Positions 7,546 to 17,147 of a stretch of 23,586 bases of DNA are shown piece after piece. Below the pieces are notes generated by a model, which saw only the letters and a list, made by a program, of their open reading frames with translations, did not search any database and was not told the DNA's origin. The stretch is from Flavicella sp037132785. GTDB taxonomy: Bacteria > Bacteroidota > Bacteroidia > Flavobacteriales > Flavobacteriaceae. The DNA is taken from positions 1 through 23,586 of the forward strand of contig NZ_JBAHZZ010000020.1 in assembly GCF_037132785.1 (NCBI RefSeq), read 5' to 3'. Both the position numbers and the translations under genes were made by a program. Within the stretch, counting starts at the first letter, position 1, and every line of letters starts with the position of its first letter.

Positions 7546-10500
7546 TTAATAGATGGCTATTTTTTTAGAAATTTTCCCATTAGAAGTTTGTAGTTTTACG
7601 ATGTAGATTCCTTGAGGTAATGTTTTAATATCGATTTCTTCTTGATCATCCCATTGATTTAATAGTACGCCTAAAGTATTGTAAATTTGAATTTCGGAAA
7701 TTGTTAAGGAAAAATCTTTTCGGATTTCTATAGTTTTCAGTTTATCATTATAACGAATGATTATATTGTTATAAGTAGATTTTTCATTCAGTCCTAACGC
7801 ATTTTCAGAACCAAAAGTAATATAGAATCTATTGCTGTAATGTCCTGCAGCTAAATCTAGTTCAATTGGAGTCTTATTTAATTCTAAGAATGTATCGTCA
7901 ATTTTATCTAACAAATAAACAGGTCTAGCTATGTTGAGTTTTTCATCGGCCATAATATATGCTTTTCCGCTATAATCCATGTTAAGTGTTAGTGGAACTT
8001 CAAGGTTGTCAGAAATCTCTTGAATTCCTGCAATAGCATATACTTCTCTGTTGCCTTCAAATTTGAAATAAAGATCCGTAGCGTCCAAATCCAATACTTG
8101 ACTATCAAATCCTTCGTCTTTTTGGTAGCTATTGCCTTCTTGGAAAGAAACTGCAATTTGTCTATGTAAATCAATTGATTCGGTATTCTTATATTCAAAA
8201 CCAAGTTTTAGTACAGGTAAGGTACTAACGGTTGTTTTATTATTAGAGTTTTCTTTATTTACACTTTTGAAAAACACTGAATTAGCTCCTATAGTTTCAT
8301 AAACACGCTGACTGTTGTTAAAGGTAATTGTACCTCCGTTGAGACCCGCTTTTAAGAAGAACCCTTGTGCTACTGGGATGTGTTGTTTTGGAGCATGGTA
8401 AGTTCCACTTCCGAGTCCTGCGATGCCTTCAATAGCCGAGGTTGCAGCAGTTCCAGTGCTTGCATTTCGTATTCCATATCCACCTTCATATTGATCTTGG
8501 ATATGGTTACCTCCATCTCCTGTATGTTGCCAGAAATATAAAGTTCCAATAACAGAAGAGTTGTCAGCGTAAAATTCATCTGCATCCAAAGCAGAAGGGT
8601 AGGGGTTTCCTAATAAAGAGTTATGACCCGCACTGATGGTCGTTGTAATATCTCCATCATTTGGTGTGCCTACAAAGGTGTAGTTTTGTGGCGCTCCCGG
8701 TCCTTTTAGAATAAAGGACTCTCCTTGGTTAAACGATCCTGTTTCTTTTTGTTGAATCCAAGAAGATGCAGTCAAACCATTGATATAGCTGAAAATCCAG
8801 TAATTAGCGATGGTAATAGGACTTGTGGTATTGGTTCCGCTAAGGTTGCTGTAATTGTAGTTGTATTCTTGAAAGTTAATATCCAAAGGAGTAGAAGATG
8901 AAGAGGTTGGTATTGTACCATCTTTTAATACATCTGCTACAGAAAAGGATGTAGTTCCGGTTGCATGAACAGGAGAGGTAAGATAATTGTACTGAAAAAC
9001 TGTAGCCGCAGTAGCGGTTTGGTCTATATAGAGTTTACCAATTCCCGTAACTTTAGAATCCCCTGTATGAGTTTGAATTAGCTGTGCCTCACCCACCATT
9101 CGTAAATCTCCATCTAATTGCAAGTTATCTGCAATTTGAAGATAAAGTGCCGTGTTTACTGTTAATGTTGAACCAGATTTAATCCATAAACATCCAATTT
9201 CAACATTTTCAGTTAATACAGCATCAGAACCTCCATTGGAATCAATTGTTACAAGTTCTGTATTGTCATCTGTGTTTGGAGCTCCAGTAACGCTACTAGA
9301 AGATCCTCCTTCCCATGCACCTGTTCCTCCGTTTTCAGAACCATCCCAGTAAATTCCGTTTACTTCTGTAAATGTAAAATATTTTGTGCCTTCAAAATCG
9401 TAAGTGCCTGTTAGTTGTGTAGTTCCATTAACTGTTGCACTGCTTAATGATATAAATTCAACATTTGTAGTCAATGCTTCATCATCTGCTATTTTTATCG
9501 CTATTTGTATAGTTGAGCTGCTGTTTAAATCAGTTCTTATTGTTGCTTCAGGAGCTGCAATTTGAGTACTTCCTACAGTACCTGTTTCAACGATTTTCCA
9601 TATGCGATTCATAATTAGAGAGCTACTACATAATACAGAAGTTGCTGTAGTAGTGCCAGTATTATTATCATTTCCCCACATTAGAAAATCTTTGTCTGTT
9701 GAAAAGGAATTAGCATTCGTTAGGTTGTCTGTAGCTAGTGATCCAAGTCCAATGGAAATTAAAGCATCTGAATTGATAGATTTAGATTGTTTTTGTGTGA
9801 AATTACGTGTGTCATCTCTTCCAATCCCTGCTACATCATTGTGGTATAAGCTATTATTGTCATAACTCCATACTTTTGTAGTTCCATTTGACAAAAGGTA
9901 ATCACCCTCTGTAATAGCAGGTCTTGTATCTGTGTCATTTAAAGTAATACCATATTTTATAGCCAAATACGATTGTATACTTTGTTGTTCAGTATCTGTT
10001 GGAATGTCTGCAAAAATTATAATTTCTGCTATTTCTCCATCGTGATACTTTGATGTATTGGAACCAATGGAAAAATCAGAGTCATTTCCTTGAATTGATG
10101 AATCATAAGAATCTGCGTTAGCAAAACGGAAACCATCTCTATATAATGCTTTGTTTGCTCCAGATGGATTGCTTGTTGTGTTACTTTGGTTAAAATTCCA
10201 AAGATTGAAAGTATTGGTCGTACTGCCCCAATCTGAACGAATTCTACCTTCGCTTGTATTGGTGCTTCCAAAATCAAAATAGAAATTACTGTTACCCCAA
10301 GGTATGTGAGTTCCAAATCTCTCTGAAGAAGCTAGCTCTTCATAATAAATAAAACTATTTTGAATTGTATGAGTGCTAGAAACAATATATACCCAAAGAT
10401 CTGTATAGAAATTAGTTTCAAAGAGACCATTGGTAATATTCATATATTGTGTTGTTCCATTGAAATCAAATGTAGGATTAAAGTTCAATCCATTTGAATT

Positions 10501-13500
10501 CATTGTTGGAGCAACCACTGCGGAGGCATCTTTGTCGTTTCCAGATTGATCTTGCCAAGTAGAAGAGGTCGCTTCGATATCAGCTCTTAACCAGATTAGA
10601 TTTCCGCTACCGGCAGTGATATCAATTGTGTTATCTCTAAAATCTACATCTCCTCCTGTAAGTAAATCAGTGTCTGAATCTGGCAAATTTGTTAAATCAT
10701 CAATATTACCATTTATGTCTAGGTAATCATTTGATGTATAAATATTACTGTCTAATCCATTTACACCATTAGCACCACTAAGGGTTAATCCCGCTTCGGT
10801 AGTGTCATCTTGACCTTCATTATCGGAGTCTGTATCGATATAATCAGCAGTATCTGTTCCGTCTGTATTAATGGGTGTTAATCCTCCTAAATAAGCAGAG
10901 TTTACACCGTTATTTGCTAAGTAAGTTGCAGCATCATCAGCGTTAGGTGCAATATAGCTATTGGTTAATTGCGCTTCTAGGTTATCTGGGATACCATCTC
11001 CATCAGAATCTAAATCTAAATAGTTGTTTAATCCATCATTATCAGTATCTAAAATGGTCCCTTCCAAGGTGTCTAGGATACCGTCATTATCATCATCCAA
11101 ATCGATTGTGTCATTCACCCCGTCATTGTCGTTATCTCCGATACTTGATGCATCTCTAAAATCAACATCTCCTCCAAAACTTACATCACCATCAGAATCT
11201 TGTAAGTCAGAAGTTGCATTAATAATTCCGTTTACATCAGAATAATTGTCGATGGTGTCTATATTATTATCCAAACCATTGACCCCTATATTTCCGTTTA
11301 AGGTAAGATTAGCCTCTGTTGTATCATCACTTCCTTCGTTGTCAGAATCAGTGTCTAAATAATCTTCATTATCAACACCATCCGTATTTATAGGTGTTAA
11401 ACCTGACGGGTAAGCAGTGTCCATTCCATTAGAGTCATAAGCTCCATTTGGAGCAATATAACCTGCTGTAGTTTGTGCTTCAATATTATCTGGAATTCCA
11501 TCTCCGTCAGAATCTAAATCTAAGTAATTGTAAATTCCATCTCCATCTGTATCTGTAGGGTCTGTTAAATAGTTGTTGTCGTTGTCTAAATTAGCATCTT
11601 CAACTAAATCATAAATTCCATCATTATCGTCATCTAAATCTATATCATCGGCAACTCCATCATCATCTGTGTCAGGAAAACCACTTATATATTTTATAAA
11701 TATGGCAGAATCATATTTAGTATCTGTAACATCTGCAATAGCAAATTTTATATGGTAAGTTTCACCTGGTGTTAGTCCAGTTGCAGAGGCTCTGATTTTT
11801 TTTGTAATACCATCGTACTCAATTGTAATACTACCAGATGTATTGTCGCTAAAATAACTAGACTGGGTTAAGTCACCACAATTGGCCGCATCTCCACTAG
11901 CGCCAACGGAACCATTATTTAAATAATTAATAGATACTGTGTTAGAAGTTCCTGGAACAAGAGCGATGTTTTGGGTTCCTATAACTTCGTTTCCTGACAC
12001 AAAATAACCAAAGATATCATTATAGTTAGAACATACATATTCGTTGTATTCGTCAGAAGCAAATTGATAATCTATTGTTAAAACAGTAGCTTTATCATCT
12101 AAAGTTGCATCAAATTCGAAAATTACAGGGTCATTCATAGTACCAATAGACAATAAGATTAAGTCCGCATCAGATGTAGAGGTATCATGGCTAGTAGTGC
12201 TATCAGTATCATTATTTGTAGAAAACGATTCAGTTACAGTACCTGTAGTGAATACAACGCCATCATCAATTTCAAGTCCTATTCCTTGAATGGCACCGAC
12301 AAAAGTTCCTATTTGTGAATTTTCTCCTATAGTAATCGTAGCATTAGAAATTGTAATACCAGGTCCTTCTATAGTAGATGCTAGAATAGAGGCATTTACC
12401 CCACTTACAAATGAAAAAGCTACGGAAACTGAGTTGTCTCTATAGTTAATATCTCCACCAGAATTTAAATCACTATCAGCATCTGGAAGTGTTGTTGGGT
12501 CATTTAATGTTCCATTTATGTCAGAAAAATCATCTGAACTTTCATAGTTAGAATCCAATCCGTTTGTTCCCACAATTCCCGATAGAGAGTATCCTGCTTC
12601 AGAGGTGTCATTATCTCCTTCATTATCACTATCGGTATCTTGGAAGTCAGGGTAGGAATCTCCATCTGTATTGGCAGGTGTTAATCCGCCTAGATAAGCG
12701 GAATTTACTCCGTTGTTGGCCGTGTAAGTTGCTGAGTCATCAGAGTTTGGAGCGATATAATTGTTTGTTTCTTGTGCTTCTATATTATCAGGAATCCCGT
12801 CATTGTCAGAATCTAAATCTTGATAGTCATATATACCATCTAAATCAGTGTCTTCTGGAGTGCAAGAAACGCTATTTTTCATTTGGTTGATTTGACTGAT
12901 GTTCAAGGCAGTTTCGTAATAATATATTTCGTCTATCAATCCTGTAAAATAGTTTCCACTACCAGAGTTAAATGCGTTATTTGAATTCGTAGCACCAAAA
13001 CCACTTGCGTTTCCAAGATCTGTTAAAGGAGATTCTTCTGTATCGACAGTATTTGAAGGGATGCCATCTAAATATAAGGTTAAGTCTCCATTTGTAAATG
13101 TTACTGCTATATGGTACCACGTGCTTGTGGAGGGAATTGTAAATGTTGAAGTGGTAAAGGTAGCAGTGCTGTTATTGATAGCACACTCAAGTGTGTTTCC
13201 ATTTAGTCTTATTGCAAATCCATTCTCAGTACCACCTTCTTCTATCAAGGTTTGTTCTCCTGTTAATGTTTCTGGATATATCCAAAAAGAAAAAGTAAAG
13301 TTGCTTATATCTTGATTAAGAAAAGTACCATCATTATATTGTAGTAATGTTGTACTTCCATCAAAACGAATTGATTTGGTTCCTGAAACGCTATTGGTGT
13401 CATAAACTATTGTTGGAGAGTTTTGAAGGTCATAATTGTTCGTAGTGGCGTCATCTGTAGTGTCATCAAAAGACCAGTAAGCATTATAACCAGATATTAC

Positions 13501-13797
13501 AGAACAGCTGTTTTCGACTTCGTCTAAAATTCCATCATTGTCATCGTCTAAATCAATACTGTCGTTAACACCATCTCCATCTGTATCCGAAACGAGAATA
13601 AAGAAGGTAGATATTCCTTTTTTTTCTGTTTTTTTGATCAAGAAGTCTTCTAGGATACTCCCCTTGAATAGGAAAGAAGTATATCGAAAATTAGAATTTT
13701 TTATTGATTTAGGTTCCTTTTTATTGGCACATAAAATATTTGATCCAATTATCAATAGAATTAAAAAAAGGCTGTGTTTTATATTTGTCGTAGACAT
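7546..13797 (-). CDS. Giant T9SS-secreted mosaic protein (LamG, thrombospondin type 3 repeats, choice-of-anchor L-like, C-terminal sorting domain)
   Basis: This 2083-residue exported protein is probably displayed on or released from the cell surface. In order: signal peptide about 1-24; a thrombospondin type 3 calcium-binding stretch about 71-96 (DTDGDGVND, DDDNDGILD); a LamG/concanavalin-like lectin fold about 104-300; an about 138-residue module at 316-454; a choice-of-anchor L-like domain about 466-703 (GISITNA-type start, DDGVVFTTG); more type 3 repeats; two further copies of the module at about 748-883 and 916-1055; a second lectin-like region about 1063-1280 (LIWLRADI, WQDQSGN, IKYGITL); beta-rich domains to about 2000; and a type A T9SS sorting domain over the last 75 residues (LPQGIYIVKL, ISKKIAIY). 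No catalytic motif is visible. Adhesion or polymer binding is the likely role, but the ligand is unknown. It appears to be a single-gene unit. Confidence 0.93.
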   Translation of the reverse strand: MSTTNIKHSLFLILLIIGSNILCANKKEPKSIKNSNFRYTSFLFKGSILEDFLIKKTEKKGISTFFILVSDTDGDGVNDSIDLDDDNDGILDEVENSCSVISGYNAYWSFDDTTDDATTNNYDLQNSPTIVYDTNSVSGTKSIRFDGSTTLLQYNDGTFLNQDISNFTFSFWIYPETLTGEQTLIEEGGTENGFAIRLNGNTLECAINNSTATFTTSTFTIPSTSTWYHIAVTFTNGDLTLYLDGIPSNTVDTEESPLTDLGNASGFGATNSNNAFNSGSGNYFTGLIDEIYYYETALNISQINQMKNSVSCTPEDTDLDGIYDYQDLDSDNDGIPDNIEAQETNNYIAPNSDDSATYTANNGVNSAYLGGLTPANTDGDSYPDFQDTDSDNEGDNDTSEAGYSLSGIVGTNGLDSNYESSDDFSDINGTLNDPTTLPDADSDLNSGGDINYRDNSVSVAFSFVSGVNASILASTIEGPGITISNATITIGENSQIGTFVGAIQGIGLEIDDGVVFTTGTVTESFSTNNDTDSTTSHDTSTSDADLILLSIGTMNDPVIFEFDATLDDKATVLTIDYQFASDEYNEYVCSNYNDIFGYFVSGNEVIGTQNIALVPGTSNTVSINYLNNGSVGASGDAANCGDLTQSSYFSDNTSGSITIEYDGITKKIRASATGLTPGETYHIKFAIADVTDTKYDSAIFIKYISGFPDTDDDGVADDIDLDDDNDGIYDLVEDANLDNDNNYLTDPTDTDGDGIYNYLDLDSDGDGIPDNIEAQTTAGYIAPNGAYDSNGMDTAYPSGLTPINTDGVDNEDYLDTDSDNEGSDDTTEANLTLNGNIGVNGLDNNIDTIDNYSDVNGIINATSDLQDSDGDVSFGGDVDFRDASSIGDNDNDGVNDTIDLDDDNDGILDTLEGTILDTDNDGLNNYLDLDSDGDGIPDNLEAQLTNSYIAPNADDAATYLANNGVNSAYLGGLTPINTDGTDTADYIDTDSDNEGQDDTTEAGLTLSGANGVNGLDSNIYTSNDYLDINGNIDDLTNLPDSDTDLLTGGDVDFRDNTIDITAGSGNLIWLRADIEATSSTWQDQSGNDKDASAVVAPTMNSNGLNFNPTFDFNGTTQYMNITNGLFETNFYTDLWVYIVSSTHTIQNSFIYYEELASSERFGTHIPWGNSNFYFDFGSTNTSEGRIRSDWGSTTNTFNLWNFNQSNTTSNPSGANKALYRDGFRFANADSYDSSIQGNDSDFSIGSNTSKYHDGEIAEIIIFADIPTDTEQQSIQSYLAIKYGITLNDTDTRPAITEGDYLLSNGTTKVWSYDNNSLYHNDVAGIGRDDTRNFTQKQSKSINSDALISIGLGSLATDNLTNANSFSTDKDFLMWGNDNNTGTTTATSVLCSSSLIMNRIWKIVETGTVGSTQIAAPEATIRTDLNSSSTIQIAIKIADDEALTTNVEFISLSSATVNGTTQLTGTYDFEGTKYFTFTEVNGIYWDGSENGGTGAWEGGSSSSVTGAPNTDDNTELVTIDSNGGSDAVLTENVEIGCLWIKSGSTLTVNTALYLQIADNLQLDGDLRMVGEAQLIQTHTGDSKVTGIGKLYIDQTATAATVFQYNYLTSPVHATGTTSFSVADVLKDGTIPTSSSSTPLDINFQEYNYNYSNLSGTNTTSPITIANYWIFSYINGLTASSWIQQKETGSFNQGESFILKGPGAPQNYTFVGTPNDGDITTTISAGHNSLLGNPYPSALDADEFYADNSSVIGTLYFWQHTGDGGNHIQDQYEGGYGIRNASTGTAATSAIEGIAGLGSGTYHAPKQHIPVAQGFFLKAGLNGGTITFNNSQRVYETIGANSVFFKSVNKENSNNKTTVSTLPVLKLGFEYKNTESIDLHRQIAVSFQEGNSYQKDEGFDSQVLDLDATDLYFKFEGNREVYAIAGIQEISDNLEVPLTLNMDYSGKAYIMADEKLNIARPVYLLDKIDDTFLELNKTPIELDLAAGHYSNRFYITFGSENALGLNEKSTYNNIIIRYNDKLKTIEIRKDFSLTISEIQIYNTLGVLLNQWDDQEEIDIKTLPQGIYIVKLQTSNGKISKKIAIY
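10620..11052 (-). repeat. Internal module copy 3 of the giant protein
   Basis: Encodes about residues 916-1055: a calcium-type repeat, then GDGIPDNLEAQLTNSYIAPN, NGVNSAYLGGLTP, DTDSDNEG, NGLDSN and GGDVDFRDN. It is closely similar in protein to copy 1 (about 316-454) and less so to copy 2. Codons differ at many third positions, so the duplication is not recent. Confidence 0.85.
11148..11556 (-). repeat. Internal module copy 2 of the giant protein
   Basis: Encodes about residues 748-883 with the same order of landmarks: GDGIPDNIEAQTTAGYIAPN, then a diverged AYPSGLTP where the others have AYLGGLTP, DTDSDNEG, NGLDNN and GGDVDFRD. It lacks a few residues before the SGLTP segment relative to copies 1 and 3. 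Confidence 0.85.
12436..12854 (-). repeat. Internal module copy 1 of the giant protein
   Basis: Encodes about residues 316-454, directly after the LamG domain: NDGIPDNIEAQETNNYIAPN, NGVNSAYLGGLTP, DTDSDNEG, NGLDSN and GGDINYRDN. It sits before the choice-of-anchor region, whereas copies 2 and 3 are adjacent after it. Confidence 0.85.
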
Positions 13798-14010
13798 GTC
13801 GTTTTAATCTTAAGGGCTAATGATAAAAGTAGTAATTAATAGTCAGATTGTTGAAGGGAGTACTAGTTTGTTAAACTATGTTAATATTGATGGTGTCAAT
13901 TTGTTGCAAAATATGTGCAGTTAACGTTAGAAAATTTTGTTTTGGATAAGGTGTTCAAATTAAAATGATAAATTGCAACTTAAAATTAACCGAATTTAAA
14001 TAAATATATT

Positions 14011-15627
14011 ATGACAACAGGATTTCATTTTTGGGATTACGTTATTTTTGTAGCCTATGCAATTCTTATATTGGGAGTTGGATTGTGGGTTTCTAGAGAT
14101 AAAGATGGACACCAAAAAAATGCCGAGGATTACTTTTTAGCAAGTAAATCTCTTCCATGGTGGGCCATTGGTACATCATTAATTGCAGCAAATATTTCCG
14201 CAGAACAGTTTATTGGAATGTCAGGGTCTGGGTTTGCTCTTGGTTTGGCTATTGCATCTTACGAGTGGATGGCGGCTTTAACCTTGATAATTGTAGGGAA
14301 GTATTTCTTACCTATTTTTATCGAAAAGGGATTGTATACAATTCCAGAATTTGTAGAGAAAAGGTTTTCTACAAATTTGAAAACAATTCTTGCTGTATTT
14401 TGGATCGCGTTATATGTATTTGTAAACTTAGCGTCTGTTCTTTATTTGGGTGGATTGGCAATTGAGACGATTATCGGTGTAGATATGATTTATGCAGTAA
14501 TTGGTCTGGCGTTGTTTGCGGCAGCATATTCTTTATATGGAGGGTTGTCTGCAGTTGCATGGACAGATATTATTCAAGTAATATTTCTAGTCATGGGAGG
14601 TTTAGTTACTACTTATTTAGCCTTAAACACGGTTTCTGGTGGAGAAGGAGCATGGCAAGGGATGTTAGCTGTATATGAAGCAGCTCCAGATCGTTTTAAT
14701 ATGATTTTAGAGGAGAGTAATCCTGAGTATACGAACTTACCTGGAATTGGGGTATTGGTTGGTGGATTATGGGTTGCAAACCTGTATTATTGGGGATTCA
14801 ACCAGTATATTATTCAACGTACATTGGCAGCAAAATCTTTAAGAGAGGCTCAAAAGGGAATATTGCTAGCAGCAGGATTGAAATTGATCATTCCTTTTAT
14901 AGTTGTAATTCCTGGAATTGCTGCTTATGTTATTGTTAATGATCCTGAATTGATGGCTGGATTAGGAGAAGTAGGTAGGTTGAATATGCCAGAATCAGGA
15001 TCGGCTGATAAGGCTTATCCTTGGTTGCTACAGTTTTTACCTACAGGTTTGAAGGGAATTGCATTCGCAGCATTAGCAGCAGCAATTGTTTCTTCTTTAG
15101 CGTCTATGTTGAATTCTACTTCAACAATTTTTACAATGGATATATACAAACAATATATTAATAAAAATGCAAATGATAGAACAACGGTGAATGTTGGACG
15201 TATTTCAGCAGCTGTAGCATTAGTTATTGCGGTTGTAATGGCTCCTTTATTAGGGGGGATAGATCAAGCATTCCAGTTTATTCAAGAGTATACAGGAATT
15301 GTGAGTCCAGGTATTTTGGCCGTATTTATATTAGGTTTGTTCTGGAAAAAGACGACAAACAAAGCTGCTATTTGGGGAGCACTATTGTCTATTCCTATAG
15401 CTGTTTTGTTTAAAATGGGAAGTTTGCCCTTTATGGATCAAATGGGATATACTGCATTAGTAACAATGGGTGTTATTATTGCAATTAGTTTGATGCAAAA
15501 CAAAGGAAAAGATGATGGAAAAGGAATTGAATTAAATAAACGGGTGTTTGAGACATCAGCATTATTTAATGTTGGGGCATTTGCTATTATGATTATTCTT
15601 GTTGCCTTGTATGCATTGTTTTGGTAG
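14011..15627 (+). CDS. Sodium/sugar symporter of the SSS family (vSGLT-like)
   Basis: This inner-membrane cotransporter uses the sodium gradient to import a sugar. At 538 residues with about 14 hydrophobic segments, it resembles the Vibrio galactose transporter vSGLT along its whole length as I recall that sequence, down to the LFW end. With an offset of three residues, many vSGLT functional positions are kept: Q66 and E85 (sugar), N257, Y260 (inner gate) and W261, K291, Q425; and for the sodium site A59, I62, A358, S361 and S362. The position matching vSGLT S91 is alanine (A88) here, so sugar preference may differ. No sugar catabolic genes are adjacent. It is convergent with rlmD and shares its terminator. 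The family is firm; the substrate (galactose, glucose or another) is inferred. Confidence 0.92.
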   Translation: MTTGFHFWDYVIFVAYAILILGVGLWVSRDKDGHQKNAEDYFLASKSLPWWAIGTSLIAANISAEQFIGMSGSGFALGLAIASYEWMAALTLIIVGKYFLPIFIEKGLYTIPEFVEKRFSTNLKTILAVFWIALYVFVNLASVLYLGGLAIETIIGVDMIYAVIGLALFAAAYSLYGGLSAVAWTDIIQVIFLVMGGLVTTYLALNTVSGGEGAWQGMLAVYEAAPDRFNMILEESNPEYTNLPGIGVLVGGLWVANLYYWGFNQYIIQRTLAAKSLREAQKGILLAAGLKLIIPFIVVIPGIAAYVIVNDPELMAGLGEVGRLNMPESGSADKAYPWLLQFLPTGLKGIAFAALAAAIVSSLASMLNSTSTIFTMDIYKQYINKNANDRTTVNVGRISAAVALVIAVVMAPLLGGIDQAFQFIQEYTGIVSPGILAVFILGLFWKKTTNKAAIWGALLSIPIAVLFKMGSLPFMDQMGYTALVTMGVIIAISLMQNKGKDDGKGIELNKRVFETSALFNVGAFAIMIILVALYALFW

Positions 15628-15648
15628 GACTTAGTAGCTAAATGAATA

Positions 15649-15687
15649 AAAAAAAGCCTAGTAAATTATATTTACTAGGCTTTTTTT
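15649..15687. terminator. Bidirectional terminator between the symporter and rlmD
   Basis: A perfect 17-bp inverted repeat (15649-15665 with 15671-15687, core GCCTAGTAAA/TTTACTAGGC) has a five-base loop, with an A-tract on one side and a T-tract on the other. It lies 21 bases after the symporter stop and 15 bases past the rlmD stop, so it serves both convergent genes. Confidence 0.92.
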
Positions 15688-15702
15688 GTTTGTATAGTAA
15701 TA

Positions 15703-17112
15703 TTATCTCAACTCAAGTAATACTACATTTTCTACATGATGTGTTTGTGGAAACATGTCTACTGCTTGTGTGTCTATGATTTTATATTGATCTTTCATCA
15801 ACGCTAAATCTCTTGCTTGTGTAGCAGAGTTACAGCTTACGTATACAATTCGATTGGGAGATATTTTTAATATTTGTTCTACCACTTTTTTATGCATTCC
15901 GTCACGAGGAGGATCTGTAATAATAACATCTGGTTGACCGTGTAGATTGATGAATTCAGTAGTGAAAACTTCTTTCATATCACCAACGTAGAATTCAACA
16001 TTGTCAATTTTATTATGTTCTGCGTTTCCTTTAGCGTCTTCTATGGCTTCTGGTACAGACTCTACACCGATTACTTTTTTTGCGTTTTTAGCAACAAACT
16101 GTGCAATAGTTCCTGTTCCTGTATATAAATCATATACAAGTTCGTTTCCTGTTAAACCAGCAAAATCTCTTGTAACTTTATAAAGTTCATAAGCTTGTTT
16201 TGAGTTGGTTTGGTAAAATGATTTGGCATTAATTTTAAAACGTAGACCCTCCATTTCTTCAAAAATATGATCTCGCCCGCTAAATAAAATGATATCCTGA
16301 TCGTAGATAGAATCGTTTCCTTTGCTATTGATAATATACTGCAAAGAGGTTATCTGTGGAAATGTTTGTTGGATATAGTTTAATAGGAGTTCTCGTTTTT
16401 CTTTATCTTCCTTGAAAAACTGATAAACCAGCATAATTTCTCCAGTAGATAAAATTCTTAACATCATCGTTCTAAGTAGTCCATCTTGTTCTCTTGGATT
16501 GTAAAATTCAATATTGTTGGCAAGAGCAAATTCTTTGGTCGAATTTCTAATTTCGTTTGAAGGATCTTCTTGAAGGTAACATTTTTCAACATCTAAAATT
16601 TTGTCCCACATACCAGAGATATGAAAACCCAAGGCGTTTTTATTATCTATTTCTTTGTCAGATTTTATTTCTTCATAAGTCAACCATCGATTACTTGAAA
16701 ATGAAAATTCCATTTTGTTTCTGTAAAAATATTCTTCTTCACAGCCGAGTATAGGAGTGATTTTTTCTAGTTCAAGATGACCAATTCTTTGTAGGTTTTG
16801 GATAGTCTCCTTTTCTTTATAAAAAAGTTGATCTTTATATTTCATATGTTGCCATTTACAACCACCGCAATGTTCAAAATGAGTGCATTTAGGTTCAGCT
16901 CTTTTATCTGAGTATTTGTGAAACTTTGTGGCAGTACCTTCAAAATACGCTTTTCTTTTTTTTCCTGTTTGAATATCAACAATATCTCCTGGAATTGCAT
17001 TTGTTAAAAAAATAACACGACCATCGGGTGCTTTTGCAACTGATTTTCCTCTTGCTCCAGCATCGATTACTTCGATGTTTTCAAATACGTAATTTTTCTT
17101 TTTTCTGCCCAT
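15703..17112 (-). CDS. rlmD: 23S rRNA (uracil-C5)-methyltransferase RlmD (RumA/TrmA family)
   Basis: This enzyme makes 5-methyluridine in 23S rRNA using S-adenosylmethionine. The 469 residues are ordered as an N-terminal TRAM domain (about 8-62), then the iron-sulfur cysteines C76, C82, C85 and C178 (CTHFEHCGGCKWQH, VEKCYL) of the 4Fe-4S RumA type. The methyltransferase fold follows, with YDLYTGTGTIA at 327-337, DPPRDG at 400-405, the catalytic nucleophile C427 in VSCNSAT, and the general base E461 in HHVENVVLL. The cluster separates it from classical TrmA. Bacteroidetes paralogues may differ in target uridine (U1939 or U747), so the exact site is inferred. The start has almost no room for a leader if the overlapping -7 element is real. 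Confidence 0.9.
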   Translation of the reverse strand: MGRKKKNYVFENIEVIDAGARGKSVAKAPDGRVIFLTNAIPGDIVDIQTGKKRKAYFEGTATKFHKYSDKRAEPKCTHFEHCGGCKWQHMKYKDQLFYKEKETIQNLQRIGHLELEKITPILGCEEEYFYRNKMEFSFSSNRWLTYEEIKSDKEIDNKNALGFHISGMWDKILDVEKCYLQEDPSNEIRNSTKEFALANNIEFYNPREQDGLLRTMMLRILSTGEIMLVYQFFKEDKEKRELLLNYIQQTFPQITSLQYIINSKGNDSIYDQDIILFSGRDHIFEEMEGLRFKINAKSFYQTNSKQAYELYKVTRDFAGLTGNELVYDLYTGTGTIAQFVAKNAKKVIGVESVPEAIEDAKGNAEHNKIDNVEFYVGDMKEVFTTEFINLHGQPDVIITDPPRDGMHKKVVEQILKISPNRIVYVSCNSATQARDLALMKDQYKIIDTQAVDMFPQTHHVENVVLLELR

Positions 17113-17116
17113 TTTG

Positions 17117-17147
17117 CAAAGATACTTTTTTTCTGAAAGTATCTTTG
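17117..17147. promoter_or_regulatory. Inverted repeat with TATCTTTG on both strands before rlmD
   Basis: Arms CAAAGATACTTT (17117-17128) and AAAGTATCTTTG (17136-17147) are exact reverse complements with a 7-base loop. Each carries TATCTTTG, a match to the -7 consensus: one copy fires leftward into rlmD and one rightward into the gap. The leftward one ends only about five bases before the rlmD ATG. No clear TTG is found at -33 spacing for either. This could be a promoter, an operator or a hairpin. Confidence 0.4.

Noticed and set aside
10620..12854. Regular repeats suggestive of a CRISPR or tandem array
   Set aside because: The repeats are in-frame protein modules of about 138 residues with diverged codons, not short identical repeats with spacers.
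9152..13807. Several open frames on the plus strand opposite the giant T9SS gene
   Set aside because: They are antisense shadows of a long AT-rich gene with repetitive Asp/Gly codons; none shows a recognisable domain or a sensible start.
13798..14010. TGCA-N7-TGCA and GTTAA repeats before the symporter as an operator
   Set aside because: The motifs are short and expected by chance in AT-rich DNA; no regulator gene is adjacent, and no good promoter could be placed relative to them.
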